Source: Thermomonas sp.
GTDB taxonomy: Bacteria; Pseudomonadota; Gammaproteobacteria; Xanthomonadales; Xanthomonadaceae
NCBI GenBank assembly: GCA_016720345.1
Contig: JADKKV010000001.1
Coordinates: 481,943-545,942 of the forward strand
Length of the DNA: 64,000 nucleotides
Direction: 5' to 3'
In this document: piece after piece, positions 36,457 to 46,359 of the stretch
Layout of the letters: every line of letters begins with the position of its first letter
Numbering within the stretch: the stretch's first letter is position 1
Translations under genes and position numbers: made by a program
The notes under the pieces: model-generated
Database searches by the model: none
The model's input: only the letters and a program-made list of their open reading frames with translations
What the model was told of the DNA's origin: nothing

Positions 36457-38505
36457 ATGTCCTACAGCACACAGCAGATCCGCAACGTGGCCCTCGCAGG
36501 GCACCCTGGCGCCGGCAAGACAACCCTGTTCGAAGCCCTGCTGCATGCCGGTGGCGCGATCCAGGCGGCAGGCACGATCGAACGCGGCAGCACCGTCTCC
36601 GACTTCGACCCGATCGAGAAGGAACGCGGCCACTCCATCGATTCTGCGATCGCCAGCACCGACCACGCGGGCATCCACCTCAACCTGATCGACACCCCCG
36701 GCTATCCGGATTTCCGCGGCCCCACCCTGTCCGCGCTGGCGGCGGTGGAGACGGTGGCAATCGTGGTCGATGCCGACACCGGCGTCAGCTACGGCACCCA
36801 GCGGATGATGGAGCACGCCAAGGCGCGCAACCTGTGCCGGGTGATCGTGGTCAACAAGATCGACCACCCCGGCGCGAAGCTGGGGGCATTGCTCGACAGC
36901 CTGCGCGAGACCTTCGGCGCCGAGGTGCTGCCGCTCAACCTTCCCGCGGAGGGCGGCAAGTCGGTGGTCAACTGCTTCTGGCAATCCACCGGGAACAGCA
37001 ACCTCGGCGCGGTTGCCGACTGGCACCAGAAGATCATCGACCAGGTGGTGGAGATCAACGAAACGGTGATGGACCGCTACCTCGACGTCGGCGAGGGCGG
37101 CCTGTCCGGGCAGGAACTGCACGACGCCTTCGAGCAATGCCTGCGCGAAGGCCACCTGGTGCCGGTGTGCTTCGTGTCGGCCCGCAGCGGCGCCGGCGTG
37201 CGCGAATTGCTGGACGTCGCCGAGAAGCTGTTCCCGCACCCCGGCGAAGCCAACCCGCCGCCGTTCGTGAAGGGCACCGGCGACGACGCGCAGGCGATCA
37301 CCGCCACCCCGGACCCGCAGGCGCACGTGATCGCCGACGTGTTCAAGATCATCAACGACCCGTTCGTCGGCAAGCTCGGGATCTTCCGGGTCTACCAGGG
37401 CACGGTGAAGAAGGACACCCAGTTGTTCGTCGACGACGGCAAGAAGCCGTTCAAGGTCGCGCACCTGTTCAAGCTCAAGGGCAAGGACCACGTCGAGGTC
37501 GTGCAGGCGATCCCGGGCGACATCGCCGCGGTGGCCAAGATCGACGAGGTGCACTTCGACGCGGTGCTGCACGACAGCCACGACGAGGACCAGATCCACC
37601 TGGCGCCGCTGGCGTTCCCGCGGCCGATGTTCGGGCTGGCGATCGAGGTGGCGCGCAAGGGCCAGGAGCAGAAGCTCGCCAACGCCCTGCACCACCTCGC
37701 CGAGGAAGACCCCTGCTTCCACGTGGAGCACGAGCTGGAGACCAACGAAACCGTGGTCCGTGGCCTCTCCGACCTGCACCTGCGGGTGAACCTGAGCCGG
37801 CTCAAGGATCGCTACGGGGTCGAGGTCGGCGCGCGTCCGCCGCGGATCGCCTATCGCGAAACCGTCAGCGGCAAGGCCGACGGCCACCACCGCCACAAGA
37901 AGCAGACCGGCGGCGCCGGCCAGTTCGGCGAGGTGTTCCTGCGGATCGAACCACTGCCGCGCGGCGCCGGCTTCGAGTTCGTCGACGAAGTCAAGGGCGG
38001 CACCATCCCCGGCCAGTTCCTGCCGGCGGTGGAGAAAGGCGTGCGCCAGGTGCTGTCCGGCGGCGCGGTGGCCGGCTACCCGATGCAGGACGTGCGGGTG
38101 ATCGTGTACGACGGCAAGCACCATCCGGTGGATTCCAAGGAAGTCGCGTTCGTGGCCGCCGGCAAGAAGGCGTTCCTGGATGCGATCGGCAAGGCCAGGC
38201 CGCAGGTGCTGGAGCCGATCGCCGAGCTCGAGGTCACCGCCCCCGAGCAGCACATGGGCGACATCAGCGGCGGCCTGTCGACCAAGCGCGCGCGCATCAG
38301 CGGCACCGATTCCGCCCGCGGCGGCGAGATCGTGGTCAAGGCGCAGGTGCCGATGTCGGAGCTGGAGGGCTACGCCGCGGAACTGAAGTCGATCACCGCC
38401 GGCCGTGGCCGCTACGCGCTGGATTTCAGCCACTACGAGCCGGTACCGGCGCAAGTGCAGCAGAAGCTGGTCGACGCGTACAAGCCGCACCACGAAGAAG
38501 ACTGA
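36457..38505 (+). CDS. Elongation factor G paralogue (FusA2-like) with altered GTPase motifs
   Basis: A 682-residue EF-G-like GTPase. G1 is G-H-P-G-A-G-K-T at 15-22, G4 is N-K-I-D at 133-136, and domains II to V follow in the normal order and length. Two catalytic spots differ from canonical EF-G: switch I reads R-G-H-S-I instead of R-G-I-T-I, and G3 reads D-T-P-G-Y-P-D-F (79-86), so the catalytic histidine of D-T-P-G-H-V-D-F is Tyr83. As I recall, mycobacterial FusA2 shares D-T-P-G-Y and lacks ribosome-stimulated GTPase activity. It is thus unlikely to be the main translocase; a role in stress translation or ribosome handling is inferred. GAGGAGA precedes the ATG. Confidence 0.9.
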   Translation: MSYSTQQIRNVALAGHPGAGKTTLFEALLHAGGAIQAAGTIERGSTVSDFDPIEKERGHSIDSAIASTDHAGIHLNLIDTPGYPDFRGPTLSALAAVETVAIVVDADTGVSYGTQRMMEHAKARNLCRVIVVNKIDHPGAKLGALLDSLRETFGAEVLPLNLPAEGGKSVVNCFWQSTGNSNLGAVADWHQKIIDQVVEINETVMDRYLDVGEGGLSGQELHDAFEQCLREGHLVPVCFVSARSGAGVRELLDVAEKLFPHPGEANPPPFVKGTGDDAQAITATPDPQAHVIADVFKIINDPFVGKLGIFRVYQGTVKKDTQLFVDDGKKPFKVAHLFKLKGKDHVEVVQAIPGDIAAVAKIDEVHFDAVLHDSHDEDQIHLAPLAFPRPMFGLAIEVARKGQEQKLANALHHLAEEDPCFHVEHELETNETVVRGLSDLHLRVNLSRLKDRYGVEVGARPPRIAYRETVSGKADGHHRHKKQTGGAGQFGEVFLRIEPLPRGAGFEFVDEVKGGTIPGQFLPAVEKGVRQVLSGGAVAGYPMQDVRVIVYDGKHHPVDSKEVAFVAAGKKAFLDAIGKARPQVLEPIAELEVTAPEQHMGDISGGLSTKRARISGTDSARGGEIVVKAQVPMSELEGYAAELKSITAGRGRYALDFSHYEPVPAQVQQKLVDAYKPHHEED

Positions 38506-38523
38506 GCCCGGGCAGGAGCGGTC

Positions 38524-38895
38524 ATGGCCAATGCATTGCAGACGTCGGTCGTGCTGTATGCGCTGCTGGCGGGCATCGCGCAGGATCCGCCCACGCCGAC
38601 CGGCGCGGGCGATCCGGTCGCGCCGCTGGCGACCATCGCCTGGGAAGCGACGGAGCGGCCGCCCATGCGCGGCATCATCGACGCCTTGAGGCGGACCCGG
38701 CTGGATGGCCTGTCCACGCGGATCAAGCTGGACTTCGATGCGGACGGAAAGGTGGTCGATGCCGTGCTGCTGGAAAGCACCGGCAACCAGAACCTGGATG
38801 CGGCGATCCTGAAATGGGCCAGGGATGTGAAGCTGAAGCCGGGGTCGCCCGGCGGACCCGGCGTGCTGCCGATGACCCTGCTGCGCCCTCGCTGA
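38524..38895 (+). CDS. Small TonB-C-terminal-like protein
   Basis: A 123-residue protein. A short hydrophobic N-terminus (LQTSVVLYALLAGIAQ) could be a signal peptide or weak anchor. Residues about 65-115 resemble a TonB C-terminal domain (IKLDFDADGKVVDAVLLESTGNQNLDAAILKWARDVKL). It lacks the long Pro-rich spacer and clear membrane anchor of TonB, so it is not a full energy transducer. AGGAG precedes the ATG. It follows fusA2 by 18 nt and may be co-transcribed. Confidence 0.7.
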   Translation: MANALQTSVVLYALLAGIAQDPPTPTGAGDPVAPLATIAWEATERPPMRGIIDALRRTRLDGLSTRIKLDFDADGKVVDAVLLESTGNQNLDAAILKWARDVKLKPGSPGGPGVLPMTLLRPR

Positions 38896-38963
38896 GGGCG
38901 GGCTGGCGCCGCCATCCGTCGCAACCCGTTAATGTGGGCGCAGCTCCCCACCGGACCCCTGCC

Positions 38964-39515
38964 ATGCGCCGCCTTGCCACGATCATCGTCCTCGCCTGCG
39001 CAGGCCTGCTCGCCGCCTGCTCCAGCCTCGGTTCCTCGGTCCTGCTCGGCCGCGACATCAGCTTCACCGCAGCGCAACTGCAGGAGCAGCTGGACCGCAA
39101 GTTCCCGCGCGACTACCGCAAGCTCGGCGGGCTGGTCAGCATCAGCCTGCTGAATCCGGACCTGAGCCTGCCGGGCGGCGGCCGCCTGAAACTGGATTTC
39201 GACCTCGGCATCGGCGCGATGGGCAAGCCCAGCCGCAGCCCGTCGGGCCACTTCGCGCTGGAAAGCGGGCTGCGCTTCGATCCCGGCACCCGCGGCCTGC
39301 ACCTGGACAATCCGGAAATCGTCAGCGTCGACGTGCCCGCGCTCGGCGGCGTGATGAACGACACCGCGCGCTCGCTGCTGAACAGCTGGCTGCTGGACTA
39401 CGCCCGCGAGGAACCGGTCTACCGCCTCGACGACGACACCTTCGGCCGCATCGCCGCGCGCCGGATCGATCGCGTCGCGATCGAGTCCGGGCTGATCACC
39501 CTGCACCTGGATTGA
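38964..39515 (+). CDS. DUF1439 (YceB-like) lipoprotein
   Basis: A 183-residue lipoprotein. The lipobox L-A-A-C puts the lipidated cysteine at residue 19. The mature domain (ISFTAAQLQEQLDRKFP, later SLLNSWLLDYAREEPVYRL) matches DUF1439, related to lipid-binding tubular folds. Function unknown. It is the first of three adjacent lipoprotein genes spaced by 2 nt or overlapping. Confidence 0.82.
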   Translation: MRRLATIIVLACAGLLAACSSLGSSVLLGRDISFTAAQLQEQLDRKFPRDYRKLGGLVSISLLNPDLSLPGGGRLKLDFDLGIGAMGKPSRSPSGHFALESGLRFDPGTRGLHLDNPEIVSVDVPALGGVMNDTARSLLNSWLLDYAREEPVYRLDDDTFGRIAARRIDRVAIESGLITLHLD

Positions 39516-39517
39516 AC

Positions 39518-39898
39518 ATGCACGCCCATCGCATCGGATTGCTGCTGTGCTGCACCCTGCTGGCCGCCTGTGCTGGCGACAAGCCCGACGGCGCGGGCGC
39601 GCCGGGCGAGGACGGCCTGCCGAAACCCGCCGCCGCAAGCGGCTCGGTGACCGGCATGCCGGACCCCGGGGTCGCCGGCCCGCGGCGGGAGGCCCGCGCG
39701 CTGCCGGAGCCGGAGCCGGTCGAGTTGCCGCAGCCGATCGATCCCGGCGAATCCGCGCCGGTCGATCCGGCGATGGCGTCCGAGGGCATGCCGGCCATGC
39801 CGTCCGAACCCGGCCAGGCGCCGGAGGCAGCCGTGCCGCCGGTTGCGCCTGCCGCGGACGCCGCGGGCACCACCGACCCGGCCAGCCCGCGGCAATGA
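39518..39898 (+). CDS. Small Pro/Ala/Glu-rich lipoprotein
   Basis: A 126-residue lipoprotein with lipobox L-A-A-C (Cys18). The rest is low-complexity Pro/Ala/Glu/Gly sequence without predicted fold, likely an extended spacer on the membrane surface. ATG at 39518 lies 2 nt after the DUF1439 stop; a TTG at 39512 overlapping that stop is an alternative. The stop overlaps the next start (ATGA). Confidence 0.65.
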   Translation: MHAHRIGLLLCCTLLAACAGDKPDGAGAPGEDGLPKPAAASGSVTGMPDPGVAGPRREARALPEPEPVELPQPIDPGESAPVDPAMASEGMPAMPSEPGQAPEAAVPPVAPAADAAGTTDPASPRQ

Positions 39899-40617
39899 AG
39901 CGCTTGCTGCCGGCCGCCTGCGCGGTAGCGATCGCCAGTGCATGCACGCCGCAACCGGCGCCACCCGCCGCCCCGCCCGGGCCAGCGGCGGCGCCGGCCG
40001 CGATACCGCCAACCGCGCCCATCGCCGCGGACGCGGCGCCGGCACGCCCGCAGGCCGCCGCCGAATCCTGGGTCCTGCCCGGCAGCCTGGGACCACTGAC
40101 CACGCGGCTGGAACTGGACGCGCGCTTCGGCAAGGACAACGTGCGCGAGGCGTCTTTCCCGGGCGCGGAGGGCATCGGCACCCATCCGGCGCTGGTGGTA
40201 TTCGCCACAGACCCGCGCAAGCGCCTGGAGCTGGTGCTGGATGCGGACAACCCGGATGCGCCGATCCGCGAGCTGCGGGTGTCGCATCCACAGTCGCGCT
40301 GGCAGCTCGCCTCCGGCCTGCGCCCGGGCATCAGCCTGGCCGAACTGGTGGCGCTGAATGGCGCGCCGGTCAGCTTCTACGGACTCGGCTGGGACTACGG
40401 CGGCACCGTGCAGGACTGGCACGGCGGCAAACTGGCCAACGCGGTCGGCAACCCGCTGTTCCACCGGGTCACCCTGTCCGCGCGCCCGGACGCGGGCGAT
40501 GCCACCTTGCCGACCGGCGACACCAGCGTCCGCAGCGATGATCGCAGGTGGCCGTCGCTGGGCCAGGACCTGGTGGTCGCGGAACTCGGGATCAGCTGGC
40601 CGGACGACGGCGACTGA
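39895..40617 (+). CDS. Putative lipoprotein, function unknown
   Basis: A 240-residue exported protein. The signal ends A-S-A-C with Cys17 as probable lipidation site. A Pro/Ala linker to about residue 55 leads to a folded domain (SLGPLTTRLELDARFGKDNVRE, SGLRPGISLAELVALNGAPVSFYGLGWDYGG). The phrase G-P-L-T-T-R-L/D-A-R-F-G-K with L-V-A-L-N-G-A-P resembles small periplasmic domains in xanthomonads; I know no function. It closes the lipoprotein trio and converges on the SET gene. Confidence 0.72.
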   Translation: MKRLLPAACAVAIASACTPQPAPPAAPPGPAAAPAAIPPTAPIAADAAPARPQAAAESWVLPGSLGPLTTRLELDARFGKDNVREASFPGAEGIGTHPALVVFATDPRKRLELVLDADNPDAPIRELRVSHPQSRWQLASGLRPGISLAELVALNGAPVSFYGLGWDYGGTVQDWHGGKLANAVGNPLFHRVTLSARPDAGDATLPTGDTSVRSDDRRWPSLGQDLVVAELGISWPDDGD

Positions 40618-40699
40618 AACGCGGGCGCACGGACTTGCACGCCGCGCACGCCGGGTCGTGGATGCGGAATCACCGCGAGCCGGATGACGCGCTGGTACC

Positions 40700-41164
40700 T
40701 CAGCGCTTCGGCCGCAGCATCGTCCCGGTGCAGTCCTTCGCGCCGCAGCGGCAAGCCCAGATCTTCTTCAGCCGCGGGGTGTGGCGCTCGGCCAGGGTGA
40801 TGCCGTAGTCGTAGGTCAGTTCCTCGCCCGGCCTGATCGCACGGATCGCCTCGATGAACACCTGCGACTTCTCGGGGTCGTCTTCATGCTCCACCAGCAC
40901 CGCTTCGCAGTTCGGCGCACAGCTGTGGTTGATCCAGCGCGCACTGTTGCCGCCCACGTTGGCGTCGATCACGAACACCTCGTTGAGCGTGAACAGGAAG
41001 GTGTGGCCGCTCTCGATGTCGCCGCTGTCGCCGGCATCCACTTCCTCGTGGGTGCGGCGGAGTCCCTTGTACTCGATCAGGCGCTCGCCCTTCCTGATCT
41101 GGGCAACGGCGAACATGCCATTGCCATGGATGGCGGAACGGCGGGTGGTGATCTTCTTCGGCAT
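40700..41164 (-). CDS. SET-domain protein-lysine methyltransferase
   Basis: A 154-residue protein that is almost entirely a SET domain, the catalytic fold of eukaryotic histone lysine methyltransferases, also found in some bacteria. The SAM and catalytic motifs are complete: G-N-G-M-F near 14-18, N-H-S-C-A-P-N-C at 79-86, E-L-T-Y-D-Y-G at 115-121, and a post-SET zinc cluster C-x-C-x4-C (138, 140, 145). The fourth zinc ligand would be the Cys in N-H-S-C. The substrate in this bacterium is unknown. It probably acts in the cytoplasm. Confidence 0.9.
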   Translation of the reverse strand: MPKKITTRRSAIHGNGMFAVAQIRKGERLIEYKGLRRTHEEVDAGDSGDIESGHTFLFTLNEVFVIDANVGGNSARWINHSCAPNCEAVLVEHEDDPEKSQVFIEAIRAIRPGEELTYDYGITLAERHTPRLKKIWACRCGAKDCTGTMLRPKR

Positions 41165-41356
41165 CGGATCGGCCAGGGTGGAGGAGCGCCATTGTGGCGC
41201 AGGCCCGGGGCGCGCGTCACCGCATGCCCGCGCACCGCCAGTGCCTGTGCCGGCCGCCACAACGCCCGCTGCACCGGCATCGCCGGCGTGCGCGCGGTCG
41301 GTCAACCGCGCGCGGGACGGCACGTTGGCAGCAGCAGTCCCCGCGGAGATTCCCGC

Positions 41357-42289
41357 ATGCGCCTGCACCCCGCAGCACTCGTCGCACTCGTCGCCTTCGT
41401 CGTACTCGCCCTGCTGGCGTTGCCCGGCAACGGCCAGGACCGGCGCAACCGCATGCAACAGCTGCGCGAGGCCAGCCGCCAGGAGCGTGCGGTCGCGGTG
41501 CCGGCCGGCGGCGTGGTGCTGCGCAACCTCGCCTACGGACCGGACCCGGCGCAACGCTTCGACCTGTACCTGCCGGCCCGGGCCACGGCGGCGCCGGTCG
41601 TGTTCTACGTGCACGGCGGCGGCTGGGCCAACGGCGACAAGACCAACCGGGGCCTGGCCAACAAGCTGGCGCATTGGCTGCCGAAGGGTTACGCGGTGAT
41701 TTCCACCAACTACCGGATGCTGCCGGTGGCGATGCCGCTGGAGCAGGCGCGCGACGTCGCCCGCGCGGTGGCGCAGGCGCAGCGGCGGGCCGGCGAATGG
41801 AAGCTCGATCCGGCCCGGGTGGTGCTGATGGGCCATTCCGCGGGCGCGCACCTGGTGGCCCTGCTCGGCGCCGACCCGCGCCTGCTGGCGGAGGCCGGCG
41901 CAAGCCCGCCGCTGGGCGTGGTCGCGCTGGACAGTGGCGCGCTGGACGTGCCGGCGCTGATGGCCCGGCCGCGGGTGCCGCAGCTGTACCGCGACGCCTT
42001 CGGCGCCGATCCCGCGTATTGGCGTTCGGTCTCGCCGCAGCAGCAACTGGGCAGGAGCGGCCTGCCGATGCTGCTGGTCTGCGCCAGCGAGCGCCGCTTC
42101 CCGACCGCGCCCTGCGACGAGGCCCGCAAGTTCGCCCGCAAGGCCGGCGCGCTGCATGTGCCGATGAGCGTGCAGCCGGAGCCGCTGGACCATGGCGCCA
42201 TCAACCATGACCTCGGCCTGGACTCTGGCTACACCCGCAAGGTCACGGCCTGGATCGACCGCCTGCAGGCCGTTTCCGCCACCCGCTAG
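41357..42289 (+). CDS. Alpha/beta-hydrolase (carboxylesterase, HSL-like) with N-terminal signal
   Basis: A 310-residue hydrolase. The N-terminal 26 residues are a signal peptide or anchor. H-G-G-G-W at 86-90 forms the oxyanion hole and Ser161 lies in G-H-S-A-G, as in hormone-sensitive-lipase and kynurenine-formamidase-like esterases. The C-terminal acid and histidine are in L-V-C-A-S and L-D-H-G-A-I-N-H. The start follows the SET promoter region by 192 nt and has no clear Shine-Dalgarno. Substrate unknown. Confidence 0.85.
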   Translation: MRLHPAALVALVAFVVLALLALPGNGQDRRNRMQQLREASRQERAVAVPAGGVVLRNLAYGPDPAQRFDLYLPARATAAPVVFYVHGGGWANGDKTNRGLANKLAHWLPKGYAVISTNYRMLPVAMPLEQARDVARAVAQAQRRAGEWKLDPARVVLMGHSAGAHLVALLGADPRLLAEAGASPPLGVVALDSGALDVPALMARPRVPQLYRDAFGADPAYWRSVSPQQQLGRSGLPMLLVCASERRFPTAPCDEARKFARKAGALHVPMSVQPEPLDHGAINHDLGLDSGYTRKVTAWIDRLQAVSATR

Positions 42290-42297
42290 GGCGCCGC

Positions 42298-42335
42298 TTG
42301 GCTGCGGCCGCCCGAAATCGTACAATTCCGGTACG
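42298..42335 (+). promoter_or_regulatory. suf operon promoter with inverted repeat over the -10
   Basis: TTGGCT (42298-42303) and TACAAT (42321-42326) are spaced 17 nt and form a good sigma-70 promoter. Over the -10 lies an inverted repeat, CGTAC (42319-42323), 7 nt, GTACG (42331-42335). It is a candidate site for the Rrf2 regulator encoded by the first gene, which would give Fe-S-sensitive autorepression. The ATG follows at 42360. Confidence 0.55.
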
Positions 42336-42359
42336 CTTTCAAGGCACGCCTTCGCAGCC

Positions 42360-42809
42360 ATGCTCCGGGTCACCAAGCTCACCGATTACGCCAGCGTGGT
42401 GCTGACCGTGCTGGCCAGCGATGCCACCCGCGTGCTCAGCGCCAGCGAGCTGGCGGAGCGCGCCGGGCTGGAAGCGCCGACCGTGGCCAAGGTCCTCAAG
42501 CCGCTGGCCCAGGCCGGGCTGGTGGAAGGCTTCCGCGGCGCCAACGGCGGTTACCGGCTCGCGCGCGACGCCGCGGCGATCTCGCTGGTCGAGATCGTGG
42601 AGGCGATGGAAGGCCCGCTGGGCATGACCGAATGCAGCGTGGCCGCAAGCCAGTGCGGGATCGAACACTCCTGCGGCGTGCGCGCCAACTGGCGGCGCAT
42701 CAACGACGTCGTCGCCGATGCGCTGCGCGGGGTCTCGCTGGCGCAGATGCTGCAACCGGCAGCCGCCCCGCCGCGTAAGCGCATCGACATGAAACTGGCG
42801 AAGGCCTGA
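42360..42809 (+). CDS. SUF system Rrf2-family Fe-S cluster regulator
   Basis: A 149-residue Rrf2/IscR-type winged-helix repressor. The DNA-binding region is at about 1-60 (LSASELAERAGLEAPTVAKVLKPL) and cluster ligands are Cys92, Cys99 and Cys105 in E-C-S-x6-C-G-x4-C. By family analogy the [2Fe-2S] form represses suf and the apo form releases it when clusters run short. It is the promoter-proximal gene of sufBCDS, 9 nt before sufB. Confidence 0.9.
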   Translation: MLRVTKLTDYASVVLTVLASDATRVLSASELAERAGLEAPTVAKVLKPLAQAGLVEGFRGANGGYRLARDAAAISLVEIVEAMEGPLGMTECSVAASQCGIEHSCGVRANWRRINDVVADALRGVSLAQMLQPAAAPPRKRIDMKLAKA

Positions 42810-42818
42810 GAGGTCGCC

Positions 42819-44270
<1,452 letters not shown>

Positions 44271-44272
44271 CT

Positions 44273-44302
44273 CTCTCCCGCCCTTTCCCGGCAGCGGGAG
44301 GG
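44273..44302 (+). other. Intercistronic hairpin between sufB and sufC
   Basis: CTCCCGC (44275-44281) pairs with GCGGGAG (44294-44300), and two outer wobble or GC pairs extend it. It lies within an operon, so it may protect the upstream mRNA or slow transcription rather than end it. There is a purine-rich run, not a T-run, after it. Confidence 0.4.
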
Positions 44303-44327
44303 GAAGAAAACGAATACGGAAACCAAC

Positions 44328-45092
<765 letters not shown>

Positions 45093-45093
45093 G

Positions 45094-46359
45094 ATGGGCG
45101 CCCTGCTCGATTCGCTGGCCGCGCCGTTCGATGGCGATGCCGCGCAGCGCGCGGCGCTGGATGCGCTGCTGCAGGACGGCCTGCCGCATGCACGGGTGGA
45201 GGCGTGGAAATACACGCCGCTGCGCGCGCTGGAGCGCCGCAGTTTCGCCGCGGCCGGCAGCGCCACCGTCACCGTCGATGCCGAGCTGCTGGCCGCGATT
45301 CCCGCGCCGCGCATCGTGTTCGTCAACGGCCGCTTCGATCCCACCCTGAGCGCGCTGGAGGGCCTGCCTGCCGGCGCTTCGCTGCGGCCGCTCTCGCAGT
45401 TGCTGGCCGCCGCCGACGCGCATGCAGCCGGCCTGCTGCAGCACCGCTACCAGCGCCGCGACGAACCGTTCGCGCGGCTCAACGAGGTGCTGGCACGCGA
45501 GGGCGCGGTGCTGCGGATCGGCGATGGCGTGCAGGTCGCGATGCCGCTGCAGCTGGTGTTCGTCGGCGCCCCCGCCGGCGGCGACCAGGCCTGGCACCTG
45601 CGCCAGTGCATCGCGCTTGGCGAGGGCGCCGGCGCCACCGTGGTCGAGCACCACCTCGGTGGCGGCGAGCATGCCCACCTCGGCAACGCCATCACCCATG
45701 TCGAGGTCGCCGCTGGTGCGCGCCTTCGCCATGTGCGCATCCAGGACGAGGCCAGCCGCGCCACCCTGTTCGCGCGCACGGATGCGGTGCTGGCCACCGC
45801 CGCCGACTACCGCCGGATCGACCTTGAACTCGGCGCGGCACTGACCCGGCATGAGCTGAACGTGCGGCTCGAAGGCGAAGGCGCGAACCTGCAGGCCGAC
45901 GGCGTGCTGCTGGCGGATGGTCGCCGCCACGTCGATACCCGCCTCGGCATCGCGCACACCGCCCGCGACACCAGCTGTTCGCTGACCTGGCGCGGGCTCG
46001 CCGGCCAGCGCGGCAGGGCGGTGTTCCACGGCGGCATCAGCATCGCCGCCGGTGCCGACGGCAGCGAGGCCGCGCTGTCGAACAAGAACCTGCTGCTGTC
46101 CGCCGAGGCCGAGATCGATTCCCAGCCGGTGCTGGAGATCCACGCCGACGAAGTGAAGGCGGCGCATGGCGCCACCGTCGGCCAGCTCGATCCGACCGCG
46201 CTGTTCTACCTGCGCTCGCGCGGGCTGCCGGAAGCGGACGCGCGGCGCCTGCTGACCGCCGGGTTCTGCCGCGAGATCGTCGCCGGCGTCGGGGACACGG
46301 GCTTGCGCGCGCAACTCGGCGCGGCACTCGACCGGGCGCTGGCGCGGGTGGACGCATGA
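45094..46359 (+). CDS. sufD: Fe-S cluster assembly protein SufD
   Basis: A 421-residue SufB paralogue of the SufBC2D scaffold. The N-terminal half is variable; the C-terminal half has the family core (LLLSAEAEIDSQPVLEIHADEVKAAHGATVGQLD, cited in parts) and the end signature F-Y-L-R-S-R-G. I chose ATG 45094, just after the sufC stop. The stop overlaps the sufS start (ATGA). Confidence 0.94.
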   Translation: MGALLDSLAAPFDGDAAQRAALDALLQDGLPHARVEAWKYTPLRALERRSFAAAGSATVTVDAELLAAIPAPRIVFVNGRFDPTLSALEGLPAGASLRPLSQLLAAADAHAAGLLQHRYQRRDEPFARLNEVLAREGAVLRIGDGVQVAMPLQLVFVGAPAGGDQAWHLRQCIALGEGAGATVVEHHLGGGEHAHLGNAITHVEVAAGARLRHVRIQDEASRATLFARTDAVLATAADYRRIDLELGAALTRHELNVRLEGEGANLQADGVLLADGRRHVDTRLGIAHTARDTSCSLTWRGLAGQRGRAVFHGGISIAAGADGSEAALSNKNLLLSAEAEIDSQPVLEIHADEVKAAHGATVGQLDPTALFYLRSRGLPEADARRLLTAGFCREIVAGVGDTGLRAQLGAALDRALARVDA

